In this document: in pieces, positions 25,082 through 35,011 of the stretch
How the letters are laid out: each line of letters starts with the position of its first letter
How positions within the stretch are numbered: the first letter of the stretch is position 1
Made by a program: the position numbers and the translations under genes
Notes under the pieces: generated by a model
What the model saw: the letters and a program-made list of their open reading frames with translations, nothing else
What the model was told of the DNA's origin: nothing
Database searches by the model: none
Source of the DNA: Paenibacillus sp. FSL H8-0537
Lineage (GTDB): Bacteria > Bacillota > Bacilli > Paenibacillales > Paenibacillaceae
Assembly: GCF_038051995.1 (NCBI RefSeq)
Contig: NZ_CP150290.1
Span: 3,152,001-3,216,000, forward strand
Length of the DNA: 64,000 nucleotides
Direction of reading: 5' to 3'

Positions 25082-27370
25082 ATGCTGTTGAACCGTGAAT
25101 CAAGTGGCAAACGGTGGCGAATCAGGCCGGATGGGCTGGGGAAGGTAACAGGCCGCCTTGCTTATTTGACAGATATGTCGGCAGCAGGCATGCTCTATGG
25201 CCGGGTTCTGCGCAGTCCGTATCCTCATGCTCTTATTCTCAGCATTTGTACCGAGAAGGCGCAGCAGCTTGAAGGTGTTCATGCCGTGCTGACCCATCTC
25301 GATGTGCCCGGTTTGAACCGCTATGGCATTGCCCATCAAGATCAGCCTGTTTTTTGTGAAAATAAAGTTCGGTATGTCGGCGATGCAGTGGCAGCTGTAG
25401 CCGCAGAGACGGCTGAGCTAGCCGAATATGCTCTTACTCTCATTGAGGTCGATTATGAACTGCTGCCGATCGTTGACGATGCCGAGCTGGCGCTTTTGCA
25501 GGATGCGCCGCTGCTTCATCCACAGGGCAATCTTCTTCACCGCAGCCAGTTTAATAGAGGGCAGCTAGGCAGCGGGTTCGCTGCGTGTACGCATATTGTA
25601 GAGGATACGTATTTCACGCCGAGGCAGATGCACACCTATATGGAAACCGAAGGCGGCTTGTTTGTGCCGGAGGAGGATGGGCGGTTGACGGTATATTCGC
25701 CTACTCAGCATGGGTTTATGGATCGTCTGCAATTATCGCGAATTACCGCGATGAAGCAGGAGCGAATCCGCATCGTCTCAAGCCCGATTGGCGGCTCCTT
25801 CGGCGGCAAGGATGAATTGAATGTACAGCCTTATGGCGCACTGCTGGCGCTCAAAACAAATCGCCCTGTCAAGCTTCATCATTCCAGATGGGAATCGGTT
25901 CGGGCGGGACTCAAACGTCATCCGATGAAAATTTCGATGAAAACCGGTACAGATGCCAGCGGCCACCTGCTTGCGCATCAAGTGCGGATTATCGCCGACA
26001 CTGGCGCGTATGCGACGCTGGGAGCAGAGGTGCTTAACTTTGCCGTTGAGCATGTACTTGGACCATACCGCTACGATCACGTGAAAGTGGACGGTTATTC
26101 CGTCTATACGAACAACGGAATGTCTGGCGAGTTTCGCGGCTTTGGCGGAAACCAGGCGATTTTTGCACTGGAAGGGCAGCTTGACAGGCTTGCAGAGAAG
26201 CTTGGCATGGACCCTTGGGAGCTGCGGCGGATGAATATGCGTATGCCTGATGATCCGGGCCCGTTCGGCCAGCCGATCGTCGTTACCGAAGGTGCCATGC
26301 AGGTGTGGAATGCAGCTGAAGCGAGCGGCTTGTGGCAGGAAAGAGGGATGCCGAATCGAGAAGAGGAGCGCGAGCCGTGGATTAAGGTGGGTATTGGCTC
26401 AGCCTTCACCATGCACGGCGGCGGGCTAGGTGTAGGCATTCCCGATCCGGCAGGCGGCAGGCTCTTGTTGGCAGCCGATGGCTGTATTGAAGCGATATTC
26501 GGCTACGAGGAATTTGGGCAAGGCTTGCTTGCTACGCTTGCGCTGATGCTGATCGAGCAATTCGGATTGGCCGAATCCGATATCCGAATGATTATCGGGG
26601 ATACCGATCTAGTGCCCGACAGCGGCTCTACGACAGCTTCAAGAGCGACCAGCATGATGTGGAAGACGCTGCAAAATCTGAAAGCGCCGTTTACTTCGCA
26701 ATTGCTGGAGCGGGCGGCGGAGCTGCTGGGAAAATCAGCTGATAAGCTCGCAATGGGAGCGGGAGGCATTTATGAGACCGCAGGCGATTCCTTGCTGCTG
26801 ACATATAAGGAGCTGGCTGAGGCAAAAGGAGAGCGGATAAGCTGCTCGACCGCCTTTCAGTTCCCGACATCAGATACCCCACGAACAGGAGCTCATTTTT
26901 TATATACGTATGCTGCGGTTGTTGTGAAGGTCGAGATTAATCAACTGACAGGACGAGTGAGGGTGCTTGACCAATACCATGCGGTAGCGGCAGGACCTGT
27001 CATGAACCCGCAAGGCTTTCTTGGGCAGATTGAAGGCGGCAGCAGCATGGCGCTTGGATTTGCGATTACGGAAGATGCGGTTATGCAGCAGGGACAATAT
27101 ATGACGAAAAATTTGGATACGTATTTAGTTCCAACGATTGTGGAGCATCGCGGTACGGTCAGTGTTGAGCCGATTGAGCATTTGCCGCATGGAGATAGCT
27201 TCGGTCCGCGCGGCATTGGTGAGGTAGGCTCGGTTACGCTTGCCCCGGCCATCGCCGCTGCTATTCATCAGGCGGTGGGCATTCGCGTGACGAAGCTGCC
27301 GATAGAGCCGGAGCTGCTGCAAAATGATTGTGCTTTTGCTTTTGCTGAAGAGGCGGTGAGCAAGCGATGA
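25082..27370 (+). CDS. pucD: Xanthine dehydrogenase molybdopterin-binding subunit
   Basis: Large catalytic subunit, 762 residues. Visible family segments: VTGRLAYLTDM, GRVLRSPYPHALIL, SPIGGSFGGKDELNVQP (Mo-site loop), GEFRGFGGNQAIFALEGQLD, and the C-terminal GPRGIGEVGSVTLAPAIAAA with the conserved active-site Glu. It oxidises hypoxanthine/xanthine to urate. ATG 25082 follows GGAGAGG. Overlaps pucE by 4 nt. Confidence 0.95.
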   Translation: MLLNRESSGKRWRIRPDGLGKVTGRLAYLTDMSAAGMLYGRVLRSPYPHALILSICTEKAQQLEGVHAVLTHLDVPGLNRYGIAHQDQPVFCENKVRYVGDAVAAVAAETAELAEYALTLIEVDYELLPIVDDAELALLQDAPLLHPQGNLLHRSQFNRGQLGSGFAACTHIVEDTYFTPRQMHTYMETEGGLFVPEEDGRLTVYSPTQHGFMDRLQLSRITAMKQERIRIVSSPIGGSFGGKDELNVQPYGALLALKTNRPVKLHHSRWESVRAGLKRHPMKISMKTGTDASGHLLAHQVRIIADTGAYATLGAEVLNFAVEHVLGPYRYDHVKVDGYSVYTNNGMSGEFRGFGGNQAIFALEGQLDRLAEKLGMDPWELRRMNMRMPDDPGPFGQPIVVTEGAMQVWNAAEASGLWQERGMPNREEEREPWIKVGIGSAFTMHGGGLGVGIPDPAGGRLLLAADGCIEAIFGYEEFGQGLLATLALMLIEQFGLAESDIRMIIGDTDLVPDSGSTTASRATSMMWKTLQNLKAPFTSQLLERAAELLGKSADKLAMGAGGIYETAGDSLLLTYKELAEAKGERISCSTAFQFPTSDTPRTGAHFLYTYAAVVVKVEINQLTGRVRVLDQYHAVAAGPVMNPQGFLGQIEGGSSMALGFAITEDAVMQQGQYMTKNLDTYLVPTIVEHRGTVSVEPIEHLPHGDSFGPRGIGEVGSVTLAPAIAAAIHQAVGIRVTKLPIEPELLQNDCAFAFAEEAVSKR

Positions 27371-27885
27371 GCAAGCATGAAATGCTGGGAGCGCCGCGAG
27401 GCGCAGAGCAGTCGGAGCTAGCCTGCACCATCAATGGCGAGGAAATGAAGCTGGAAGTGGCGGGAGCAAGACGGCTGCTATCCGTACTGCGGGACGATTT
27501 AGCGCTTACGGGAACGAAGCGTTCCTGTGAAATTGGGCGCTGCGGCGCCTGCATGGTGCTGGTCGATGGCAAGCCGATCAATGCTTGCTTAACGATGGCC
27601 TACCAATGCGCGGGCAAGCAAATTACGACAATTGAAGGCATCGGTGCGGCTGATGGAGGCATGGACCCCGTACAGCGCGCTTTTCTCGAAGAGGGAGGCT
27701 TTCAATGCGGCTACTGCACGCCTGGCATGATTATTTCGGTTAAGGCGCTGCTGGATCGAAGTCCTGACCCAAGTGAAGAAGAAGTGGAAGAAGCACTATC
27801 AGGCAATATTTGCCGATGCACCGGCTACGGAGGTATTAAACGGGCCGCCCAGCGGGCGATAGAATGGAGGAGGGAAGCGCCATGA
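27367..27885 (+). CDS. pucE: Xanthine dehydrogenase [2Fe-2S] subunit
   Basis: Small subunit with two [2Fe-2S] clusters. Plant-type ferredoxin cluster: Cys54, Cys59, Cys62 (CEIGRCGAC) and a fourth Cys in NACL. C-terminal helical cluster: FQCGYCTPGM and NICRCTGY. About 172 residues, usual size. Four-base overlaps with the genes on both sides suggest fixed stoichiometry with the large subunit. Confidence 0.96.
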   Translation: MSKHEMLGAPRGAEQSELACTINGEEMKLEVAGARRLLSVLRDDLALTGTKRSCEIGRCGACMVLVDGKPINACLTMAYQCAGKQITTIEGIGAADGGMDPVQRAFLEEGGFQCGYCTPGMIISVKALLDRSPDPSEEEVEEALSGNICRCTGYGGIKRAAQRAIEWRREAP

Positions 27886-28376
27886 AATTGGACTTGTTAA
27901 ATACGTTGAGCCGTGAGGCATTTACGGAAGCGCTTGGCGCTATTTTTGAACATTCGCCTTGGGTGGCGGAACGGGCATGGGAGAATAAGCCGTTCAGCTC
28001 GGTTGAACAGCTGCATGAGAGCATGGTAAATGCGGCATATACGGCGGGAGAGGAGCGGGTGCTTGTGCTTATTCGCGAGCATCCCGATCTGGCAACTCGA
28101 ATCAGCATTGGTGAATATTCCACCAGAGAGCAGCAGGGGGCGGGACTTAGCCAATTGACGCCTGAGGATTATGAGCAGTTTGCAGCGATGAACCGCCAGT
28201 ATACGGAGAAGTTTGGCTTTCCATTTATTTTAGCGGTACGTGGCAAAAGCAAAGCAGACATCAAGGAAGCGATGGCGGCGCGCATCGAAAACAGTCTTCG
28301 GGAGGAACTAGAGGAGGCAAAATGGCAAATTGCCCGTATCACCGCCTTGCGCCTCAACGATTTAATAGAGCAGTAG
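27882..28376 (+). CDS. OHCU decarboxylase
   Basis: 2-oxo-4-hydroxy-4-carboxy-5-ureidoimidazoline decarboxylase, last step from urate to S-allantoin. 164 residues. Motifs: FEHSPWVAERAW with the catalytic His, HPDLATR, and FGFPFILAVRGKSK. In B. subtilis this domain is fused to uricase (PucL); here it is a separate gene 51 nt before the uricase gene. ATG 27882 follows GGAGGAGG and overlaps pucE by 4 nt. Confidence 0.93.
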   Translation: MKLDLLNTLSREAFTEALGAIFEHSPWVAERAWENKPFSSVEQLHESMVNAAYTAGEERVLVLIREHPDLATRISIGEYSTREQQGAGLSQLTPEDYEQFAAMNRQYTEKFGFPFILAVRGKSKADIKEAMAARIENSLREELEEAKWQIARITALRLNDLIEQ

Positions 28377-28427
28377 AACGTACAAGTTTATACCAAAATG
28401 GATATAGAGCAAAGGGAGAGGGTAAAC

Positions 28428-29396
28428 ATGTTGAAACTTCACAGCGGACGTACACTTTATTATGGCAAAGGGGATGTACTGACTTACCGCACCTATGCAG
28501 CTCCACTTGCGGTGAAGACCATTCCAGAATCGGCTTTTACTGGTGATACAAACGTGATTTTCGCCCATAATATTACATTTGCAGTAAGTGGCGAGACGCT
28601 GCTGACCTCCTTCTCCAAAGGTGACAATACGCAGGTCGTAGCGACGGATTCAATGAAAAATTTTATTTTGCGGCAAACGGCCGACTTTGAGGGGAGCACG
28701 ACAGAAGGGCTGCTTGCGTTCATCAGCAAGCAATTTCTTAGCCGTTATCCGCATATTGACGCCATTGAGCTGAGTGCAGACCGCATTCCATTCCATATGC
28801 TTGAAGTGGCAGATGGCAGTGACGGACTGGTGGATAGCTCGCTTGTTTACCGCCGTTCCCATAATGATCATGCGAGCGCCTCGATGAAGCTCGTCCGTGA
28901 CGGCGAAGAGGGAGCGACCGTTATAGTGGAGCATGAGTGCGCTATTACTGATTTGCAGCTTATTAAAGTTAGCGGCAGCTCATTCTTTGGATTTGTCCGC
29001 GACGAATATACGACACTGCCGGAAAGCTATGATCGGCCATTATTTATCTTTCTAAATATATTTTGGACCTATGGAGATGTTGAACATGCCGTAGAAGTGG
29101 GCTCAAGGCAATACGTAGCAGCCGAGCATATCCGGGATATTACCCATAATGTGTTTCACGAATATAAAACCCCATCGATTCAATATTTAATTTATCAAGT
29201 CGGCTTGCGTATTTTGACCCGTTTTCCGCAATTGGCGGAGGTGCGGTTTGAGTCGAATAACCGGACATGGGAAACGGTGGTTGACCATACGGAGGAGGAT
29301 GCAGCCGCTGTCTATACCGAACCGCGCCCGCCATTCGGCTTCCAAGGCTTTACGCTTACCCGCGAGGATTTGGCAAATGAGGAAGCTTCCTCATGA
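28428..29396 (+). CDS. pucL: Urate oxidase (cofactor-free uricase)
   Basis: Oxidises urate to 5-hydroxyisourate with O2. 322 residues, two T-fold halves. The ATDSMKNFIL segment corresponds to the conserved Thr-Asp catalytic pair, and SFFGFVRDEYTTLPES and NIFWTYGDVE are uricase hallmarks. It lacks the N-terminal OHCU decarboxylase domain found in Bacillus PucL. ATG 28428 follows AAAGGGAGAGGG. Overlaps the HIU hydrolase by 4 nt. Confidence 0.95.
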   Translation: MLKLHSGRTLYYGKGDVLTYRTYAAPLAVKTIPESAFTGDTNVIFAHNITFAVSGETLLTSFSKGDNTQVVATDSMKNFILRQTADFEGSTTEGLLAFISKQFLSRYPHIDAIELSADRIPFHMLEVADGSDGLVDSSLVYRRSHNDHASASMKLVRDGEEGATVIVEHECAITDLQLIKVSGSSFFGFVRDEYTTLPESYDRPLFIFLNIFWTYGDVEHAVEVGSRQYVAAEHIRDITHNVFHEYKTPSIQYLIYQVGLRILTRFPQLAEVRFESNNRTWETVVDHTEEDAAAVYTEPRPPFGFQGFTLTREDLANEEASS

Positions 29397-29764
29397 GCGG
29401 CAAAATAACGACGCATGTGCTCGACATTTCCACGGGAAAGGCTGCCGCAGGGATGGAGCTGGAGCTGTGGCAGTTGAGTGAGGAAACGGGGGAACGGCTG
29501 CTGCTTCAATCGGCTGCGACGAATGGAGACGGACGGCTGGAGGCTCCGCTGCTTGCTGGCGAGTTTATGAAGCCGGGCGTCTACGAGCTTGTGTTTGATG
29601 CCGGAAGCTTTTTGTCACGCGATAGTGGCACGGCGCAGGCATCGTCGATTGAATTTATTTTCCAGCAAATACCGATTCGTTTTCGCGTTAACGATGCGCA
29701 GGCGCATTATCATATTCCGCTGCTTGTTGCGCCGGGCGGCTACAGCACTTATCGCGGTACTTAG
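29393..29764 (+). CDS. pucM: 5-hydroxyisourate hydrolase (transthyretin-like)
   Basis: Hydrolyses 5-hydroxyisourate to OHCU. 123 residues. Active-site pattern of the family: THVLDISTG at the start, IPIRFRV and HYHIPLLVAPGGYSTYRG at the end. The C-terminus is YRGT rather than the canonical YRGS, a conservative change. Starts in the uricase stop (4-nt overlap). Confidence 0.95.
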   Translation: MSGKITTHVLDISTGKAAAGMELELWQLSEETGERLLLQSAATNGDGRLEAPLLAGEFMKPGVYELVFDAGSFLSRDSGTAQASSIEFIFQQIPIRFRVNDAQAHYHIPLLVAPGGYSTYRGT

Positions 29765-29818
29765 AATAGAGAGGTAGACAGATAGGCTTGGTTTATGGGG
29801 GAAAAGGGGTGGATAGGC

Positions 29819-31234
29819 ATGGCTTCCTACTATGATTGCATCGTTATGAATGGTTTTGTTGTTTTGACTGGTGAAGTGAAAAAGCTGGATATAGGCATTC
29901 GCGATGGCCGCATTGCTGCCTTGGAGCAGTCACTCGCAGGTGCCGAGGCCGGCTCCCGAATCGATGCGGAGGGACAGTATGTGCTGCCCGGCATGGTCGA
30001 TATTCACGTGCATTTCAATGAACCGAATTTGGGGCATTGGGAAGGCTTTGCGAGCGGGTCAGCCGCACTAGCTGCCGGAGGAGCGACCTGTTACGTAGAT
30101 ATGCCGCTCAATGGCAATCCTCCGACTGTAACGACAGAGGCGCTTGCGCTGAAAGCAGGCCAGGCAGAAGGCAGCTCGGCTGTTGATTATACGTTCTGGG
30201 GCGGACTCGTCCCAGGAAAGCTGGAGGAGCTTGCTCCTATGTTCGAAGCGGGCATCGTCGGCTTTAAAGCGTTTATGTCCAATCCCGGCGGCGAAGGAGA
30301 AGGACGTTTTCGCGAGGTGGATGACTGGACCCTGTACGAGGGGATGAAAAAAATCGCCGAGCTTGGCGGCTTTGTCGCCCTGCATGCCGAGAGCGACGCC
30401 ATGACGTCCCAACTCGCTGATGCCGCCCTTGCAGCCGGGCGCTTTGATGCTGAGGCATTCGCAGCCTCGCGGCCGATTATTGCCGAGCTGGAGGCGGTAA
30501 ATAAGGCGCTGCTGTTCGCGGAGCAGACGGGCTGCCAAGTACATTTTGTTCATATAAGCAGCTATGACGCGGTGGAGCTGATTGATCGCGCGAAGCAGCG
30601 CGGCTTGCCCGTGACGGTGGAAACCTGCCCGCATTATTTGCTGCTGACGCAGAAGGACATGACGGCGCTTGGAGCGGTTGCCAAATGCGCGCCTCCACTG
30701 CGCGGCGAGGAGCAGCGCGAGGGACTGTGGCGAATGATTGGCGAAGGCAAGCTGGATGTTATCGCTTCAGACCATTCGCCATGTCCGACTTCGATGAAGC
30801 TGGATGCTGCTAAAACGTTTTTCGAGGCATGGGGAGGCATATCTGGCGCACAAAGCAGCATGGAGCTGGTGCTTGGTGAAGGGTGGATCAAGCGTGGGCT
30901 GTCGCTGCCATTGCTAGCCTCGCTGCTGTCAGCAGGACCTGCTCAGCGCTTCGGGCTTTATCCGCGCAAGGGAGCTATTGCAGTCGGCTCGGATGCTGAC
31001 CTGGCTATAGTTGACCCTAATGCGGCCTATGAGCTGCTGGAGGAAAATTTATTTTATCGGCACAAGCATAGCCCTTATGTGGGGAAAGAGATGGCCTGCC
31101 GAGTCGTGGCAACACTCGTTCGAGGAACCGTTGTCTATTCGTTTGACGGCGGTTTGGCAAGGACTGCATCGGGTAAATCGCTGCTTCCGCTTGAGGTCGG
31201 GTCGGAAAAGGGCATGATGAAGGGGAGCGTTTGA
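29819..31234 (+). CDS. pucH: Allantoinase
   Basis: Opens the allantoin ring to allantoate. 471 residues, dinuclear amidohydrolase. Metal ligands in DIHVHFNEP, a likely carbamylated Lys in GFKAFMSN, then ALHAES, VHISS and ASDHSPCP. The DIHVHFNEPNLGHWEGFASG block is typical of AllB. ATG 29819 after AAAGGGGTGG; the upstream ATG at 29795 lacks a ribosome site. The next gene begins 1 nt after its stop. Confidence 0.95.
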   Translation: MASYYDCIVMNGFVVLTGEVKKLDIGIRDGRIAALEQSLAGAEAGSRIDAEGQYVLPGMVDIHVHFNEPNLGHWEGFASGSAALAAGGATCYVDMPLNGNPPTVTTEALALKAGQAEGSSAVDYTFWGGLVPGKLEELAPMFEAGIVGFKAFMSNPGGEGEGRFREVDDWTLYEGMKKIAELGGFVALHAESDAMTSQLADAALAAGRFDAEAFAASRPIIAELEAVNKALLFAEQTGCQVHFVHISSYDAVELIDRAKQRGLPVTVETCPHYLLLTQKDMTALGAVAKCAPPLRGEEQREGLWRMIGEGKLDVIASDHSPCPTSMKLDAAKTFFEAWGGISGAQSSMELVLGEGWIKRGLSLPLLASLLSAGPAQRFGLYPRKGAIAVGSDADLAIVDPNAAYELLEENLFYRHKHSPYVGKEMACRVVATLVRGTVVYSFDGGLARTASGKSLLPLEVGSEKGMMKGSV

Positions 31235-31235
31235 G

Positions 31236-32486
31236 ATGACAATGACTAGCAAACTGCAGCTCGCCGCCTTTGTCCCTAAGCTGCTGGAGGAATTGTCCCA
31301 GTTCGGCGCTGATCCACGTGGTGGTGTGACAAGGCTGCTTTATACGGCTGAATGGCTGGAGGCGCAGCAATATTTAGCCCAGCAAATGAGAGAATTGGGC
31401 ATGGACGTTTATTTTGACCGGGTAGGCAATTTGTTTGGCCGGCTGCAAGGCAGTTCAGGAGAAGGACCCGTTGTTATGACGGGCTCCCACATCGATACGG
31501 TGCAATCAGGCGGATATTATGATGGGGCTTATGGTGTCGCTGCTGGGATTACCGCTTTGGCGCATTTGAAGGAAGCTTATGGGCAGCCTGTAAAGACGCT
31601 TGAGGTAGTCTCTCTCTGTGAAGAGGAAGGCAGCCGTTTTCCGCTTACGTATTGGGGATCGGGCAATATGACCGGGCTGTATGATACAGAGCAGGACGCG
31701 GAGCGCTATGATGCTGCAGGAATTAGCCTGCAAGCGGCGATGCTCGCCTGCGGCTTTGGCAAACCGGAGCAGCGTGACCCCCGCAGATCGGATATTGCAG
31801 CGTTTGTAGAACTGCATATTGAGCAAGGACCTGTTTTGGAACAGCGGCAGCTCAGTGTTGGCATTGTCGAGGCTATCGTTGGGCAGCATCGTTATACGGT
31901 AACGGTGGGAGGAACAGCCAATCATGCCGGGACGACGCCAATGCCGCTGCGCCGCGATGCACTGGCTGGAGCAGCTGCGATGATCGTGCAGCTGGAGACG
32001 GCAGCGATTTTAACCGGCTCTCCGCTCGTTGCTACGATTGGGAAGCTGACGACAACGCCAAATACGCCGAATGTCATTCCCGGCTTCGTAAGCTTTACGG
32101 TCGATGTTCGCCATATTGATGAGACAGCCATTCAACAATTTTGCCAAACCGTTTTTAAGCAGTTTGAAGAAATTGCTGGCGAACGGGAGCTGTATGTGAC
32201 GATTGATCAATGGATGGAGGCAGCACCTGCTCCAATGGATCGGCAATTGCGTGACCGGCTGTCACGAATTGCTGAGCAAATGTCTCTGCCTTATACGGTT
32301 ATGCCGAGCGGAGCGGGGCATGACGCCCAGCTGCTGTCAGGCGTGTGTCCTACAGCGATGTTATTCGTTCCCAGCCGCGGCGGCATCAGCCATTCGCCAG
32401 ACGAATATACATCGCCGGAGCAATTGGTAGATGGGACGGCGATATTGTCAGCATTGTTGTATGAGCTTGCATACGAGGAGAAATGA
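31236..32486 (+). CDS. pucF: Allantoate amidohydrolase
   Basis: M20-family metalloenzyme that converts allantoate to ureidoglycine, ammonia and CO2. 416 residues. Metal ligands in GSHIDTV, YDGAYGV, CEEEGSRF and ELHIEQGPVLE, and the SGAGHDAQ segment near the end. The GTANHAGTTPMPLRRDAL lid-domain motif is typical of the N-carbamoyl/allantoate amidase group. Overlaps pucG by 4 nt. Confidence 0.93.
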   Translation: MTMTSKLQLAAFVPKLLEELSQFGADPRGGVTRLLYTAEWLEAQQYLAQQMRELGMDVYFDRVGNLFGRLQGSSGEGPVVMTGSHIDTVQSGGYYDGAYGVAAGITALAHLKEAYGQPVKTLEVVSLCEEEGSRFPLTYWGSGNMTGLYDTEQDAERYDAAGISLQAAMLACGFGKPEQRDPRRSDIAAFVELHIEQGPVLEQRQLSVGIVEAIVGQHRYTVTVGGTANHAGTTPMPLRRDALAGAAAMIVQLETAAILTGSPLVATIGKLTTTPNTPNVIPGFVSFTVDVRHIDETAIQQFCQTVFKQFEEIAGERELYVTIDQWMEAAPAPMDRQLRDRLSRIAEQMSLPYTVMPSGAGHDAQLLSGVCPTAMLFVPSRGGISHSPDEYTSPEQLVDGTAILSALLYELAYEEK

Positions 32487-33727
32487 TGATGAAGAGCTAC
32501 CGAGAACTGTCGCCTTCCCCCCGCACGATTATGACGCCCGGCCCTGTTGAGGTTGACCCGCGTGTGCTTCGTGCGTTATCTTATCCTATACTGGGTCAAT
32601 TTGACCCCGAGTTTACGGCGCTTATGAATGATACGATGGAAATGCTGCGCAGCTTGTTCCAAACGGACAATCGCTGGGCTTATCCGATAGATGGAACGTC
32701 GCGTTCAGGCATTGAAGCGGTACTTAACAGCTTAATAGAGCCGGGCGACAAAGTGCTGGTTCCGATTTATGGCCGTTTCGGCAATCTGCTTTATGAAATT
32801 GCCGAGCGCTGCGGCGCAGAGGTTGTGGCGCTGGATAAGGAATGGGGCGAAGTTTTTGAGCCGGATGAAGTCATCGCCGCAATGAAGCATGAACGTCCGG
32901 CGCTTTTGCTTATGGTTCACGGGGAAACGTCCACAGGCCGGATGCAGCCTTTGGAGGCGATTGGCAAAGCATGCAGGGAGCAAGACATTCTGTTTGTCGT
33001 TGATGCCGTTGCGACCATCGGCGGCGTTTCCGTTGAGACGGACGCCTGGTGTATGGATGCCGTTATAGGCGGTACGCAAAAATGCTTGTCCGTTCCATCG
33101 GGCATGGCCCCGATTACTTATAACGACAGGGCGGAGCGGAAAATCGCTGCCCGCAAAAAGGTCGAGCGAGGCCTGCTCGCCCCTGGAGATGCTGTCAGCG
33201 GCAATCGCCGTCCGGCTATTCAGAGCAACTATCTGGATTTGAGCCAGCTACAGGATTATTGGGGGCCAGCAAGACTCAATCATCATACGGAGATGACTTC
33301 GATGCTGTATGGCTTGCGCGAAGGGCTGCGAATTTTGCTCGCTGAAGGGCTTGAGGAGCGATTCGCTAGACATCGCAGGCATGAAGCTGCGCTAATGGCA
33401 GGGCTTGCAGCAATGGGATTAACCTTGTATGGAAATCCAGCCTGCAAGCTTCCGGTTGTTACTTGCGTGATGATCCCAGAGGGCATTGACGGAGAAGCGG
33501 TTCGCAGCATGCTGCTAAGCAGCTTTGGCATCGAAATCGCCAGCTCGTTCGGAGTGTTAAAAGGGAGAATCTGGCGCATTGGCACGATGGGCTACAGCTG
33601 CAGCCAGAAAAATGTGCTGCATGTGCTCGGTGCACTTGAAGCGGTGCTGATTCGGCATGGCGCAGTTGTGCCAGCTGGAGAGGGCTTGCAGGCGGCACTA
33701 GCTGTGTATGATGTGTATGATCGTTAA
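32483..33727 (+). CDS. pucG: Ureidoglycine-glyoxylate aminotransferase
   Basis: PLP enzyme that moves the amino group of ureidoglycine to glyoxylate, giving glycine. 414 residues. Fold-type I class V motifs: TPGPVEVDPRVLRAL at the N-terminus, DAVATIGGVSVETDAW and the PLP-Lys in GGTQKCLSVPSG near residue 200. Similar to alanine-glyoxylate aminotransferases; the PucG role follows from the operon. Last gene of the degradative run. Confidence 0.92.
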   Translation: MMMKSYRELSPSPRTIMTPGPVEVDPRVLRALSYPILGQFDPEFTALMNDTMEMLRSLFQTDNRWAYPIDGTSRSGIEAVLNSLIEPGDKVLVPIYGRFGNLLYEIAERCGAEVVALDKEWGEVFEPDEVIAAMKHERPALLLMVHGETSTGRMQPLEAIGKACREQDILFVVDAVATIGGVSVETDAWCMDAVIGGTQKCLSVPSGMAPITYNDRAERKIAARKKVERGLLAPGDAVSGNRRPAIQSNYLDLSQLQDYWGPARLNHHTEMTSMLYGLREGLRILLAEGLEERFARHRRHEAALMAGLAAMGLTLYGNPACKLPVVTCVMIPEGIDGEAVRSMLLSSFGIEIASSFGVLKGRIWRIGTMGYSCSQKNVLHVLGALEAVLIRHGAVVPAGEGLQAALAVYDVYDR

Positions 33728-33764
33728 ACTTACGCTATTTTGTACCGCCGCCCGGGTTTTCCTG

Positions 33765-33864
33765 GAAATATAGGAAAGTATACGATTTCGCCATACTTTC
33801 TCTATATTTCTCGGACTGAAACGCGCCACGCCGCCAGAAGACGGCTTTCGGCCGTTTAACCTGG
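33765..33864 (+). repeat. Two-hairpin dispersed element, copy 4
   Basis: AAATATAGGAAAGTATACGAT pairs with its partner ending CTATATTT, followed by the GC-rich hairpin TGAAACG...CCGTTTAAC. It lies between pucG and add and is inverted relative to copies 1, 7 and 8. Confidence 0.87.
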
Positions 33865-33919
33865 TTCGGCGGTTTGCTATATCTTTAGCTAGTATTTTAA
33901 ATTTAAAGGAGTGCTTACG

Positions 33920-34972
33920 ATGAAAGATGTAGTGGTACGGGAGCAATTGAAAAAACTGCCCAAAATCGATTTGCACTTGCATTTGGATGGCAGCGTGTTG
34001 CCGAGTACGCTGCGCGAGCTGGCAAAGGAGCAAGGCAAGGAGCTGCCCGTTGAGGCAGGCAGCGACCTTACTCCATGGATGCTTGCAGATGAGAGCTGCA
34101 ATAGCTTAAAAGAATATTTGAGCAAATTTGCTTTTGTCGAGCCATATTTGCAAACGCCAGAGGCGCTGGAGCGCGTAGCTTATGAAGTGGTTGAGCAATC
34201 GGCGGAACAAGGCTGCCGTTATATCGAGGTGCGATTTGCACCGCTGCTGCATATTAAAGGAGGTTTGTCTCTGGAGGAGGCGATGCGCCACACCATTCAT
34301 GGCTTGCGGCGTGGAGAACGGGATTTCGGCGTAAAAGCGCGGGGAATCGCCATCTGCCTGCGCCATGACGCTTATGAGCGCAATGAACAGGTCATACTGG
34401 CGGCCGCCAAGCTGCAAGGCGATGGAATCGCAGCGGTAGATTTGGCTGGTGATGAAGCATCCTTCCCGCCAGAGCTGCATCGTTCCTTATTTAATCTCGC
34501 AGCGAGCAAGGGGCTGCCGATTACAATTCACGCTGGGGAAGCGGGCGGCGCGCAAAATGTGCAGGAAGCGATTGAGAGCCTTGGAGCCACCCGTATCGGC
34601 CATGGCGTGCGCATTACGGAAAATCCTGCTATTATGGAAATGGTACGCCGTACAGGCACGCCGCTGGAGCTATGCCCGCTGAGCAACATACAGACAAAGG
34701 CGGTTAGCGGATGGGACGCTTATCCGATTAAAGCCTTTCTGGCAGCAGGCATTCAGGCGACCATTAATACGGATAATCTGACGGTTTCGGGTACGACGAT
34801 TGGTTTGGAATATGAGCTGTTGATGCAAAAATGCGGCGTGACACTGGAGGAAATCGGCAGGCTGATTTTGAACAGCGCCCATGCGGCCTTTTTGGAGCAG
34901 GATGAAAAACGGCAGCTGATTGCCGACATAGAACAGGGGCTTGCAGCTGCGGGAGTGAAGCCTGCCGTATAA
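33920..34972 (+). CDS. add: Adenosine deaminase
   Basis: Deaminates adenosine to inosine. 350 residues. Zinc and catalytic motifs: KIDLHLHLDGS at the N-terminus, ITIHAGEAGG, GATRIGHGVR, CPLSNIQT and NTDNLTVSGTT. Placed just after the purine-degradation genes, which fits feeding purines into them. ATG 33920 follows AAAGGAG. Separated from pucG by a dispersed element, so it may have its own promoter, though none is obvious. Confidence 0.94.
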   Translation: MKDVVVREQLKKLPKIDLHLHLDGSVLPSTLRELAKEQGKELPVEAGSDLTPWMLADESCNSLKEYLSKFAFVEPYLQTPEALERVAYEVVEQSAEQGCRYIEVRFAPLLHIKGGLSLEEAMRHTIHGLRRGERDFGVKARGIAICLRHDAYERNEQVILAAAKLQGDGIAAVDLAGDEASFPPELHRSLFNLAASKGLPITIHAGEAGGAQNVQEAIESLGATRIGHGVRITENPAIMEMVRRTGTPLELCPLSNIQTKAVSGWDAYPIKAFLAAGIQATINTDNLTVSGTTIGLEYELLMQKCGVTLEEIGRLILNSAHAAFLEQDEKRQLIADIEQGLAAAGVKPAV

Positions 34973-35011
34973 GGAGAGTCCCTGATTCGGAAACAATGGA
35001 GGAAATGACGT

